From Pseudomonadota bacterium (GTDB taxonomy: Bacteria > Pseudomonadota > Gammaproteobacteria > Burkholderiales > Burkholderiaceae_B): a stretch of 64,000 nt of DNA. This document shows, piece by piece, positions 8,218 to 15,881 of the stretch; positions within the stretch are counted from its first letter, which is position 1; each line of letters opens with the position of its first letter. The position numbers and the translations under genes are program-made. Location of the stretch: NCBI GenBank assembly GCA_023439305.1, contig JAEXOO010000006.1, forward strand, positions 1-64,000, written 5' to 3'. The notes under the pieces were generated by a model. It was not told where the DNA came from, searched no databases, and worked only from the letters and a program-made list of their open reading frames with translations.

Positions 8218-8940
8218 ATGGAGAAAAAAACAATGCCAACTTCAGCCGCAGCAGAGCGCTGGGTCAAGCGTGATCGGCCGGGTCGGCCGGAGGGTGTGGG
8301 CGACAATGCATCCGAACGCATACTGGATGCGGCCGAGCAGGCGTTCTCGGAAACCGGCTATGCGGGTACGACATTGCGCATCATCGCCCAGCGCGCCGCT
8401 GTGACGCAGGCCTTGATCAACTATTATTTTGGCTCCAAGTATGGTCTTTACGAGGCTGTCTTCATTCGTCGAGGTCGCCTGATTTCCGACGAGCGTTTAC
8501 TGCGCCTGGAACAATTGCGTACCGCGCCGCGTACGGCGCCCCTGGAGGGTGTGGTACGCGCCTTTTTGGCACCGACCATTGCATTGCGCGAGACCGAGGG
8601 CGGCCGGCGTTTCCTGCGCCTGCAGGCCCGCCTGCACACGGAGCCGGCAGAAATTTCCTACAAATTGCGCAACGAAGCCTATGACGCTTCTACGCGCGCC
8701 TACGTTCAATTGCTGGAAGAAATATTGCCGCAGCTCCCCGCCCGAGACGTGTATTGGCGCATGGTGTTGATGATAGGTGCCTATATGTATGCGTTTTCCG
8801 ATACGCATCGCCTGGAGGAGCTGGCGCCGGTCGTGTGCGATCCGAACGATACCGGCGAGGTCTTTGAACAGATCGTGGCGTTTGTGACGGCGGGGCTGCA
8901 GGCCCCGGCTGTCAGCCTGCCGGTTAGAAAGAGCGACTGA
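8218..8940 (+). CDS. TetR/AcrR-family transcriptional regulator
   Basis: 240 residues. The N-terminal 30 residues are an extension rich in charged residues. The TetR DNA-binding domain follows at about 31-85, with ASERILDAAEQAFSETGY, then the helix-turn-helix TTLRIIAQRAAVTQALINYYF and the usual SKYGLYEAV. The C-terminal ligand domain shows a YcdC/TetR_C-like pattern (ALRETEGGRRFLRL). Start ATG 8218 follows GCGGAG; an ATG at 8233 is an alternative. It is 33 bases after the DUF2236 gene and so probably in the same operon, regulating it and perhaps the ABC importer through the related inverted-repeat sites at 1411 and 6022 (inference). It converges with the LysR gene, 9 bases apart. Confidence 0.88.
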   Translation: MEKKTMPTSAAAERWVKRDRPGRPEGVGDNASERILDAAEQAFSETGYAGTTLRIIAQRAAVTQALINYYFGSKYGLYEAVFIRRGRLISDERLLRLEQLRTAPRTAPLEGVVRAFLAPTIALRETEGGRRFLRLQARLHTEPAEISYKLRNEAYDASTRAYVQLLEEILPQLPARDVYWRMVLMIGAYMYAFSDTHRLEELAPVVCDPNDTGEVFEQIVAFVTAGLQAPAVSLPVRKSD

Positions 8941-8949
8941 TCGCTTGGT

Positions 8950-9837
8950 TCAGGCGACGCTGTCCAGCAGGAAGTTCAGCAGTGTCTGGGCACTGGGCTG
9001 CAGGTCCCGATGACGGCGCACGCCGATCAGCAGCTCGCGTTGACTCCAGTCTTCGTCCAGTTCCAGCATGCGTGTGTTGGGAACATGGTAGATGCGCGCG
9101 CTTTCGCGCGGCAGTATGGCAATGCCCATGCCCGCATTGACCAGCAAGCACATGGCGTCGTAGCCTGAGACCTCCGTGCGCACGCGCACGGAGCGATTGG
9201 CCTCCATGGCGACTTTGGTGATCTGGTAATTGATTTGCGTGCCCGGCAGCAGCGTGATCTGCTCGTGCTCCAGGGTCTGCTCGAAGCGCAGCCGCTCATG
9301 GCCGGCCAAGGGGTGGTCGCCCGGGACCAGCACCACCAGCTTGTCGCTACGAAACGGATAGGCTTCGATATCGGCATCGTAGGGCAGGCGGGTGAATACA
9401 CCCAGGTCCGCTTTGCCGTCGGCCAGAGCGCGAATGATGTCCAGACTGGTTTTTTCTTCCAGCTGCAGGCGCAGGCTGGGATGCAGGCGTCCGAACTCAC
9501 CCAGCGGCCCGGGCAGGAATTGGGATATGGCCGAAGTGTTGGCCAGGATGTGGACCAGGCCTTGCTGGCCTTGCGAATAGGCTTGCAGGCGAGACTCGAT
9601 GTCTTCCACGCTGTTGAGCAGGGCGCGTGAACGATACAGCAATTCCAGCCCCGCCGCAGTGGGGCTGACGCCTTTATTGGTACGCACCAACAAGATGGTG
9701 TTCAGGGACTGTTCCAGATCGGCGATGCGGCGGCTGACGGCTGCAGCGGCGATATGCTCGCGTTCGGCCGCCTGGCTGATCGTGCCGGCTTCCAGTACCC
9801 GGACAAACAGCTTGAGGGTTAGAAGGTCCAGTTTCAT
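8950..9837 (-). CDS. LysR-family transcriptional regulator
   Basis: 295 residues. Winged helix-turn-helix at residues 1-60 (LDLLTLKLFVRVLEAGTIS, then AAAVSRRIADLE). The effector-binding domain, about 90-290, has the usual pattern HPSLRLQLEEKTS and a GMGIAILP motif. LysR proteins usually act as aromatic- or carboxylate-responsive activators of neighbouring genes. The nearest unassigned target is maiA, just upstream on the same strand, but a terminator separates them. A -10 like TATGAT stands 7 bases before its ATG, just after an A-rich stretch, so it likely has its own promoter in the 40-base gap. Confidence 0.88.
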   Translation of the reverse strand: MKLDLLTLKLFVRVLEAGTISQAAEREHIAAAAVSRRIADLEQSLNTILLVRTNKGVSPTAAGLELLYRSRALLNSVEDIESRLQAYSQGQQGLVHILANTSAISQFLPGPLGEFGRLHPSLRLQLEEKTSLDIIRALADGKADLGVFTRLPYDADIEAYPFRSDKLVVLVPGDHPLAGHERLRFEQTLEHEQITLLPGTQINYQITKVAMEANRSVRVRTEVSGYDAMCLLVNAGMGIAILPRESARIYHVPNTRMLELDEDWSQRELLIGVRRHRDLQPSAQTLLNFLLDSVA

Positions 9838-9877
9838 GCAGGCATCATATCTTTTTTTTCAGCTTGCTTGCATGCAT

Positions 9878-9916
9878 AAAAAAAGCCCCGCCGGCACAGG
9901 GCCGGCAGGGCTTTTT
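9878..9916 (-). terminator. Terminator of maiA
   Basis: A 16-bp stem with one mismatch (AAAAAGCCCCGCCGGC against GCCGGCAGGGCTTTTT), loop of 5, and a run of seven T on the minus strand. It is strong and could also work on the plus strand. Confidence 0.9.
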
Positions 9917-9932
9917 ACATCAGTGCGGGCGA

Positions 9933-10697
9933 TCAGGCCTGCGCAGGCTTGGCGCCGGACAGAATGTGGCCGGCGTTGGGCACACGTGTTTCCAGGCCCA
10001 GGGTCTTGAGCATCTGGTACACGGTGCAGACGGCGGCCGACAGCACGGGCTTGCCGATCAGGTCCTGAGCGCGCTGGATGGCGGGCAGAGAAGGCATCTG
10101 CACACAAGCGGACAGGATCACGGCGTCCACGCCGTCGTGGTTCAGGCGCTGAACGTGTTCGAGCAGGTTTTCAGGGTTCAGCAGACCCACTTCCAGGTTG
10201 TCCGACACTTCCAGGCTGATGGAGTCTTGCACGTCGATGCCTTCGGCAACGATGTAGTCGGCCACGCGCTTGGTCAGCGGCTTCATGTAGGGGGTGATGA
10301 TGGAGACCTTCTTGTAGCCGAATTCTTTCAGCGTATCCACCAGCGCGCCGGCCGAGCTCAGCACGGGGATTTCAACGCCGTTTTCTTTCACGGTGTTCTG
10401 CAGGCGGGCCTGCGAGACACGGTGGTAGCCGTCGCCCTGCGCCATGATGGCGACCAGGCAGGCGTAGGCCATGACGTTCATGCGGGCGTCGCTCAGCTCA
10501 ACTGCGCAGCGGTCGCTGGCGATATCCATGGCTTTCAGCTCTTCGGGCGTCACGTTCATCATGCGCATGCGCGAGGAGTGGAAGGTGAAGCGCTCTTCGG
10601 GAAACTCGGCGTAACGAGCCTGCAGCATGGCAGGAATCTCGGTTTCCATGGTGGTGTTGGAGCTGGGGACGATCTGGCCGATGCGGTAGGTTTTCAT
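9933..10697 (-). CDS. maiA: Maleate cis-trans isomerase
   Basis: Converts maleate to fumarate without a cofactor. 254 residues, an Asp/Glu racemase-superfamily fold. Counting from the start ATG, the two catalytic cysteines fall exactly at Cys80 (VMAYACLVAI) and Cys198 (VILSACVQMP), the positions known for the Alcaligenes and Pseudomonas (NicE) enzymes. Also present are the substrate-loop PSSNTTME at 11-18 and the conserved Asn and Tyr near the active site. In nicotinate degradation this enzyme follows NicC/NicX/NicD/NicF, but none of those is next to it here, so it stands alone and may serve uptake and use of maleate itself. A LysR gene follows behind a terminator. Confidence 0.93.
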   Translation of the reverse strand: MKTYRIGQIVPSSNTTMETEIPAMLQARYAEFPEERFTFHSSRMRMMNVTPEELKAMDIASDRCAVELSDARMNVMAYACLVAIMAQGDGYHRVSQARLQNTVKENGVEIPVLSSAGALVDTLKEFGYKKVSIITPYMKPLTKRVADYIVAEGIDVQDSISLEVSDNLEVGLLNPENLLEHVQRLNHDGVDAVILSACVQMPSLPAIQRAQDLIGKPVLSAAVCTVYQMLKTLGLETRVPNAGHILSGAKPAQA

Positions 10698-10787
10698 AGC
10701 GGGCTGTCTCTGGATGAATGAGGTTTTTAGATTGACAGGATCATTCTAGAGGCCGCTTTCCCCCTTGCAAATCAATCATCTGTCAAC

Positions 10788-10812
10788 GTGCCATCGCCAA
10801 TGGCGATGGCAC
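10788..10812. repeat. Perfect hairpin after galE
   Basis: Ten-bp arms GTGCCATCGC / GCGATGGCAC with a 5-nt loop, 9 bases beyond the galE stop. No T-run follows on either strand, so it is not a classical intrinsic terminator. It may protect the mRNA 3' end or help Rho-dependent termination. Confidence 0.5.
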
Positions 10813-10821
10813 GCAGGCGGC

Positions 10822-11829
10822 TTAGCCGCGACTGGCCTGCCAGCGCCAGGCGTCGTCGCACATTTCCTGGATGTCCTTGTCGGCAGTCCAGCTTAGTTTT
10901 TCGCGGGCCAATCGGGTGTCGGCCCAGCAGGAGGCGATGTCGCCAGGACGGCGTGGCGCAATGGTGTAGGGGATGTCGCGACCGCTGCTGCGGGCAAACG
11001 CCTGGATCATCTCCAGCACGGAGTAGCCGCGGCCGGTGCCCAGGTTCACGGCCAGCAATTCGGGCTCGTTGTCTTGCAAGTAGCGCAGAGCGGCGACATG
11101 GCCCTGGGCCAGGTCCATGACGTGAATGTAATCGCGCACGCCAGTGCCGTCGGGGGTGTCGTAGTCCTGGCCGAAGACCTGCACCTGCTCACGTTGCCCG
11201 CTGGCCACCTGGGCGACGTATGGCATCAGGTTGTTGGGCACGCCCTGAGGGGCTTCGCCGATCAGTCCGGATGGATGTGCGCCCACGGGGTTGAAGTAGC
11301 GCAGCAATCCGATGCGCCAGCCGGGCTCGCTTTGGTAGACGTTGCCCATGATTTCTTCCAGGACCAGCTTGGTGTGGCCGTAAGGATTGGTGGCCGACAG
11401 GGGGTGGTCTTCGGGAATGGGAAGCTGCTGCGGATCGCCGTAAACGGTGGCCGACGATGAAAACACCAGGCTGCGCACGCCGGCCTGCTGCATGGCCTGC
11501 ATCAGAGTGACGGTGCCGGCGATATTGTTGTCGTAGTAATTTAGCGGCTGGGATACGGATTCGCCGACAGCCTTCAAGCCGGCGAAATGGATGACGGCGG
11601 CAATGTCGTGCTGTTGGAAAATGCGGTCCAGCAGGACGCGGTCGCGGATATCGCCGCGGATGAACTCGGGCCGGGTGCCGCTGATCTGCTCAAGCGCGTC
11701 CAGCACGCTTTCCTGGCTGTTGGACAGGTTGTCCAATACCAGGACCTGATAGCCGTCGGCGATCAACTCAAGGCAGGTGTGGGAACCAATGAAACCGGTT
11801 CCACCGGTGACGAGAATCTTGCGGGTCAT
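10822..11829 (-). CDS. galE: UDP-glucose 4-epimerase
   Basis: Interconverts UDP-glucose and UDP-galactose for envelope polysaccharides. 335 residues, the normal length for GalE. The start is the ATG before TRKILVTGGTGFIGS; the open frame upstream is not homologous. NAD-binding GGTGFIGS at 8-15, catalytic SSSATVYG and YGHTK (Tyr-x-x-x-Lys), LRYFNPVGAHPSG, and the C-terminal WxADTRLA region are all as expected for short-chain extended epimerases. It is the third gene of a likely rimO - carbonic-anhydrase-like - galE operon (33 bases to the preceding gene). Confidence 0.93.
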   Translation of the reverse strand: MTRKILVTGGTGFIGSHTCLELIADGYQVLVLDNLSNSQESVLDALEQISGTRPEFIRGDIRDRVLLDRIFQQHDIAAVIHFAGLKAVGESVSQPLNYYDNNIAGTVTLMQAMQQAGVRSLVFSSSATVYGDPQQLPIPEDHPLSATNPYGHTKLVLEEIMGNVYQSEPGWRIGLLRYFNPVGAHPSGLIGEAPQGVPNNLMPYVAQVASGQREQVQVFGQDYDTPDGTGVRDYIHVMDLAQGHVAALRYLQDNEPELLAVNLGTGRGYSVLEMIQAFARSSGRDIPYTIAPRRPGDIASCWADTRLAREKLSWTADKDIQEMCDDAWRWQASRG

Positions 11830-11863
11830 CGGATACGTCTCCAATAAGATGACGGTGAAGGGG

Positions 11864-12388
11864 TTAGTCCAGGCGCTTGAGCGCTGTCTTGTAGTGGGCC
11901 GCGCGTTCAGAGTAAACCCGGGCATTGTGCCGCAGCTTGGCCACGTCGTCATCGCTCAGGGTGCGAACGGCCTTGGCGGGCGACCCGATGATCAGGCTGC
12001 GCTCGGGAAAGACCTTGCCTTCGGTGATCAGGGCGCCGGCGCCCACCAGACAATCCGGACCGATGACTGCGCCGTTCAGCACCACGGCTTGAATGCCGAT
12101 CAAGGCGCCGTCACCGATGGTGCAGCCGTGCAACATGGCCTGGTGGCCGATGGTGACGTGCTCGCCGATATTCAGCGGAAAGCCTGGGTCGGTGTGCAGC
12201 ACGGCGCCTTCCTGTACATTGGAGCCGGCGCCCACGGTGATGGTCTCGTTGTCGCCGCGTATGACGGCGCCTGGCCACACGCTGGTGCCGTCTTTCAGCA
12301 CGACCTTGCCGATCAGGGTGGCCTCGGCGGCGACAAAGGCGCTGTCGTCGATGAGGGGGCGGTGTTCGTCCAGTTGATAAAGGGTCAT
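11864..12388 (-). CDS. Gamma-carbonic anhydrase family protein (hexapeptide-repeat)
   Basis: 174 residues forming a left-handed beta-helix. Hexapeptide repeats such as IGKVVL, IRGDNE, VGAGSN, IGDGAL, IGIQAV and VGAGAL fill residues 20-145. The zinc-ligand histidines of the gamma-carbonic anhydrase/YrdA/PaaY group are there: His in VLHTD and two in GHQAMLHG. The start is the ATG in front of TLYQLDEHRP; the longer frame upstream reads through the end of rimO. YrdA-like proteins bind metal, but carbonic anhydrase activity is not always shown. It lies 34 bases after rimO and is likely co-transcribed. Confidence 0.88.
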   Translation of the reverse strand: MTLYQLDEHRPLIDDSAFVAAEATLIGKVVLKDGTSVWPGAVIRGDNETITVGAGSNVQEGAVLHTDPGFPLNIGEHVTIGHQAMLHGCTIGDGALIGIQAVVLNGAVIGPDCLVGAGALITEGKVFPERSLIIGSPAKAVRTLSDDDVAKLRHNARVYSERAAHYKTALKRLD

Positions 12389-12422
12389 GAGATGCACAAG
12401 GCCGTATGACGGGCCAGAAAAG

Positions 12423-13742
12423 TTACAGGGTCTCGCCGAACAGATCGTATTCGCTGGAGTCGGTGATGCGCACGCGCACCATCTGACCGGGTTCCAGTGT
12501 CTGTGGGCTGGTGATGAAGACGTTGCCGTCGATTTCGGGCGCATCGGCGCTGGAGCGGCCGACAGCATCGCCGTCCTCGTCGATCTCGTCGATCAGCACG
12601 TCCATTTCACGGCCGACTTTGGCGGCCAGACGGGCGGTGGAAATGGCTTGCTGGTGCTCCATGAAGCGTTCCCAGCGCTCTTGCTTGACCTCGTCGGGCA
12701 CCACGCCGTCCAGCTTGTTGGCGGGTGCGCCTTCCACGGGCGAATACTGGAAACAGCCTACGCGATCCAGCTGGGCTTCGCTCATCCAGTCCAGCAGGTA
12801 CTGGAAGTCGTCTTCTGTTTCGCCTGGGAAACCGACGATGAAGGTGGAACGTATGGTCAGGTCCGGGCAGTCCTGACGCCATTGCTTGATGCGCGAGAGC
12901 GTGCGGTCTTCAAAGGCGGGGCGTTTCATGGCCCGCAGCACCGACGGGCTGGCGTGCTGGAACGGGATGTCCAGGTAGGGCAGTACCTTGCCTTCGGCCA
13001 TCAGTGGAATGACGTTGTCCACGTGCGGATAGGGGTAGACGTAATGCAGACGCACCCAGGCGCCCAGTTCGGACAAGGCCGCGCTCAGGTCCACCATGCT
13101 GCTTTTGACGGGACGGCCGTTCCAGAAGCCGGTGCGCTGGCGTATGTCCACGCCGTAGGCGCTGGTGTCCTGGGAAATGATCAGCAATTCCTTGACCCCG
13201 GCCTTGACCAGGCGTTCGGCCTCGCCCAGCACATCGCCCACAGGACGGCTGACCAGCTTGCCGCGCATGGACGGGATGATACAGAAGCTGCAGCTGTGGT
13301 TGCAGCCTTCGGAGATCTTCAGGTAGGCGTAGTGGCGCGGCGTCAGCTTGATGCCTTGCGGGGGCACCAGATCGAGATAGGGGTTGTGGTCCAGCGAGGG
13401 CGGGGCGGCTTCGCGCACGGCGCGCAGCACTTGTTCGTATTGCTGGGGGCCGGATACCGACAAAACGGAAGGGTGCACGTCGCGGATCAGGTTCTCGTCC
13501 ACGCCCATGCAGCCGGTGACGATGACCCGGCCGTTTTCCGCCAGGGCCTCGCCGATGGCTTCCAGGGATTCGGCCTTGGCGCTGTCGATGAAGCCGCAGG
13601 TGTTCACCACCACCACGTCGGCGTTGTCGTAGCTGGGGGTGATCTGGTAGCCGTCGGTGCGCAGCTGGGTCAATATGCGTTCGGAGTCCACCAGTGCCTT
13701 GGGGCAGCCCAGGCTCACGAATCCGACTTTGGGGGCGGTCAT
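12423..13742 (-). CDS. rimO: Ribosomal protein S12 methylthiotransferase
   Basis: Radical-SAM enzyme adding a methylthio group to Asp88 (E. coli numbering) of ribosomal protein S12. 439 residues. The N-terminal UPF0004 domain carries three cysteines for the auxiliary cluster ([24 protein letters not shown]). The radical-SAM CxxxCxxC reads CNHSCSFC near residue 150, and the C-terminal TRAM domain ends in SSEYDLFGE. The motif SLGCPKxxVDSE separates RimO from MiaB. First gene of the probable rimO-galE operon, divergent from rsmB. Confidence 0.95.
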   Translation of the reverse strand: MTAPKVGFVSLGCPKALVDSERILTQLRTDGYQITPSYDNADVVVVNTCGFIDSAKAESLEAIGEALAENGRVIVTGCMGVDENLIRDVHPSVLSVSGPQQYEQVLRAVREAAPPSLDHNPYLDLVPPQGIKLTPRHYAYLKISEGCNHSCSFCIIPSMRGKLVSRPVGDVLGEAERLVKAGVKELLIISQDTSAYGVDIRQRTGFWNGRPVKSSMVDLSAALSELGAWVRLHYVYPYPHVDNVIPLMAEGKVLPYLDIPFQHASPSVLRAMKRPAFEDRTLSRIKQWRQDCPDLTIRSTFIVGFPGETEDDFQYLLDWMSEAQLDRVGCFQYSPVEGAPANKLDGVVPDEVKQERWERFMEHQQAISTARLAAKVGREMDVLIDEIDEDGDAVGRSSADAPEIDGNVFITSPQTLEPGQMVRVRITDSSEYDLFGETL

Positions 13743-13899
13743 AAAGGGTCCTTCTGGAGCCTGACGGCTCGAAATTGGGAAATTGGCTTGATTTTAACGT
13801 CCGGCGCGCTCAAGCGCGCCGATCTTCGATCTGCGGGCCAGGCAATGTGGCAATTAGTGCTAAAGTCGCAGACATATTTTCTTTACTATCGGTTTTCCT

Positions 13900-15249
13900 G
13901 TGTCCGACACGCACTCTTCTCCATCCTTGCCCCTGTCCGAAGTCCTGCTGCTGAGCGCCCGTCATGTTGAAGGCGTGCTGGCGGGCAAATCCTTGTCCGA
14001 CAGTATTGCTGCTACGCCAGCGCCTGCTCGCGCGGCTGTGCAGTCCATCAGCTTTCATGTGCTGCGCCGCTTGGGGCATGCGCGCCAGATTCGCGTCACC
14101 CTGGTGCCGCGCCAGCCCGGCAATTCGTGGCTGGACGCTTTGCTGATGGTGTCCCTGGCCTTGCTGGACACGGCGATGCGCGTGCAGGCTGATCCTGACG
14201 CTTTTGCCGATCGCCCAGATGTGCCGGTCTATGCCGTGCATACCGTGGTGGATCAGGCTGTGCGCGCCGCCGACAGTCAGGCGGTACTGCGGCAGTCCAA
14301 AGGACTGGTCAACGGGGTGCTGCGTCGCTTCACGCGGGAACGAGACGCTATTTTAGCGCAGGTCGAGTCCCGGCCAGAAGCGCGCTGGAATCATCCGGGC
14401 TGGTGGGTCAAGGAATTGCGCCGCGCCTACCCGCGCGACTGGGAGGCCCTGCTGGAGGCGGCCAACCGTCCCGGCCCTCTGACCTTGCGTGTGAATCAGC
14501 GCCGCTGCTCTGTGGAGCGGCTGCGCGCCGTGCTGGACGAGGCCGGTATTGCCTCCACATCGCCCGGCGAAGGCGCCGTGACGCTGGACAAGGCTTTGCC
14601 GGTGCATGCGATTCCCGGTTTCGATCTGGGCTGGTGGTCGGTGCAGGATTGGTCGGCGCAGCAAGCAGGGCTATTGCTGCCGGTGCGCGATGGCATGCGT
14701 GTGCTCGATGCTTGCGCGGCCCCTGGTGGCAAGACGGCCCATTTGCTGGAACAGGCGGATCTGGACTTGACCGCCCTGGACTCGGACGCCGAGCGCCTGC
14801 AGCGGGTGTCGCAGAACCTGCATCGCCTGGGTCTGGACGGCGGGCGGGTGCGGATTCAGCGCGGCAATGCGGCTCGGCCCGACCAGTGGTGGGATGGCAC
14901 GCCTTTTGATGCCATTTTGGCGGACGTGCCCTGCACGGCCTCGGGCATCGTGCGCCGCCACCCGGACATACGCTGGCTGCGACGCGAGTCCGATGTGGCG
15001 GATACGGCGCGCCTGCAGGCATCCATCTTGAGCGCCCTGTGGGCCACGCTGGATGTCGGCGGTCATCTGCTGTATTCAACCTGCTCGATCTTTCCGGCCG
15101 AAGGCCAGCAGCAGGTCGAGGCCTTTCTTGAGCGCCACCCCAAGGCGGAGCTGCTGCCTTCTCCGGGCCAGATACTGCCGGGTGTGCCGGGTCGTTCGTT
15201 GGCGGATGGCGATGGCTTTTTCTACGCTTTATTTACGCGTCGTGCTTGA
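13900..15249 (+). CDS. rsmB: 16S rRNA (cytosine-967-C5)-methyltransferase
   Basis: Methylates C967 of 16S rRNA. 449 residues, GTG start. The N-terminal 140 residues are a NusB-like RNA-binding domain (VLAGKSL, YAVHTVVDQAV). The Rossmann-fold SAM domain has DACAAPGGKTAHLLE near residue 268, catalytic-loop DVPCTASGIVRRHP, and the second catalytic Cys in YSTCSIFPAEG. In many betaproteobacteria rsmB (sun) precedes a DUF4390 gene and ntrYX, exactly as here, so the order supports the call. Confidence 0.93.
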   Translation: MSDTHSSPSLPLSEVLLLSARHVEGVLAGKSLSDSIAATPAPARAAVQSISFHVLRRLGHARQIRVTLVPRQPGNSWLDALLMVSLALLDTAMRVQADPDAFADRPDVPVYAVHTVVDQAVRAADSQAVLRQSKGLVNGVLRRFTRERDAILAQVESRPEARWNHPGWWVKELRRAYPRDWEALLEAANRPGPLTLRVNQRRCSVERLRAVLDEAGIASTSPGEGAVTLDKALPVHAIPGFDLGWWSVQDWSAQQAGLLLPVRDGMRVLDACAAPGGKTAHLLEQADLDLTALDSDAERLQRVSQNLHRLGLDGGRVRIQRGNAARPDQWWDGTPFDAILADVPCTASGIVRRHPDIRWLRRESDVADTARLQASILSALWATLDVGGHLLYSTCSIFPAEGQQQVEAFLERHPKAELLPSPGQILPGVPGRSLADGDGFFYALFTRRA

Positions 15250-15296
15250 GTTGTCACAATAAGGGTTCTGACTTTGTTTTCTTGCGGTTGATCCCG

Positions 15297-15881
15297 ATGT
15301 GGCGCGTTCTTCTGTCCTTCCTGCTGGTGTTTCACTGCGCGCTCGCGTCTGCTGAAGACATGGTGCCGGTCGCGGCGTCGGGAGAGCGGATCATCAAAGT
15401 CGAACCCCACATCCGGGACGGAAAGCTGTTTATCGATGCCGATGTCGAGTTCGAGTTGAGCGATGAATTGCGCAATGCCGCCGAGAAGGGCGTGCCGCTG
15501 TATTTCACGGCAGAAGTCGAAGTCGCCCAGCCGCGCTGGTGGTGGTTCGATAAAAACGTTGTTAAAGAACAACAGACTTGGCGTGTCGTATACAACGCTC
15601 TGACCCGGCAATGGCGCGTCGGCACGGGCGATTTGTCTTTGCCGGAATCTTCCATGAACGATGCCCTCGATATGCTGCGACACATTCGCGGTTGGGCGGT
15701 GGCCTATGTGGCCGACCTGGACCATGACCAGGAGTATCAGGGCCGGATGCGGCTGCGGCTGGATACCTCCCTGCTGGCCCGTCCCTTTCAGGTGGATGCC
15801 ATCAACAGTTCTGCATGGTCGCTCGCTACCCCATGGAAAACATTTTCCTTTTCCGTCTCCGTCGCCGAGCCCCAGCCTTGA
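15297..15881 (+). CDS. DUF4390 domain-containing exported protein
   Basis: Protein of unknown function found between rsmB and ntrY in Burkholderiales. I start it at the ATG before WRVLLSFLLVFHCALASA, which gives a clean signal peptide (cleavage after ASA, residue 18) and 194 residues. An in-frame TTG at 15246, overlapping the rsmB stop, would add 17 residues. The mature part shows the DUF4390 pattern VEPHIRDGKLFIDADVEFELSD (landmark IDADVEFEL), then PRWWWFD and WRVVYN. Its 3' end overlaps the histidine kinase frame by up to 67 bases, suggesting translational coupling. It could modulate the kinase from the periplasm (inference). Confidence 0.82.
   Translation: MWRVLLSFLLVFHCALASAEDMVPVAASGERIIKVEPHIRDGKLFIDADVEFELSDELRNAAEKGVPLYFTAEVEVAQPRWWWFDKNVVKEQQTWRVVYNALTRQWRVGTGDLSLPESSMNDALDMLRHIRGWAVAYVADLDHDQEYQGRMRLRLDTSLLARPFQVDAINSSAWSLATPWKTFSFSVSVAEPQP

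Noticed and set aside
13803..13820. Perfect 8-bp inverted repeat GGCGCGCT / AGCGCGCC between rimO and rsmB
   Set aside because: A 2-base loop, no T-run and a GC-rich short arm make it likely to be chance in a high-GC genome; no function can be argued.
12387..13970. 527-codon open frame opposite rimO
   Set aside because: Antisense shadow; the rimO product is full length and conserved.
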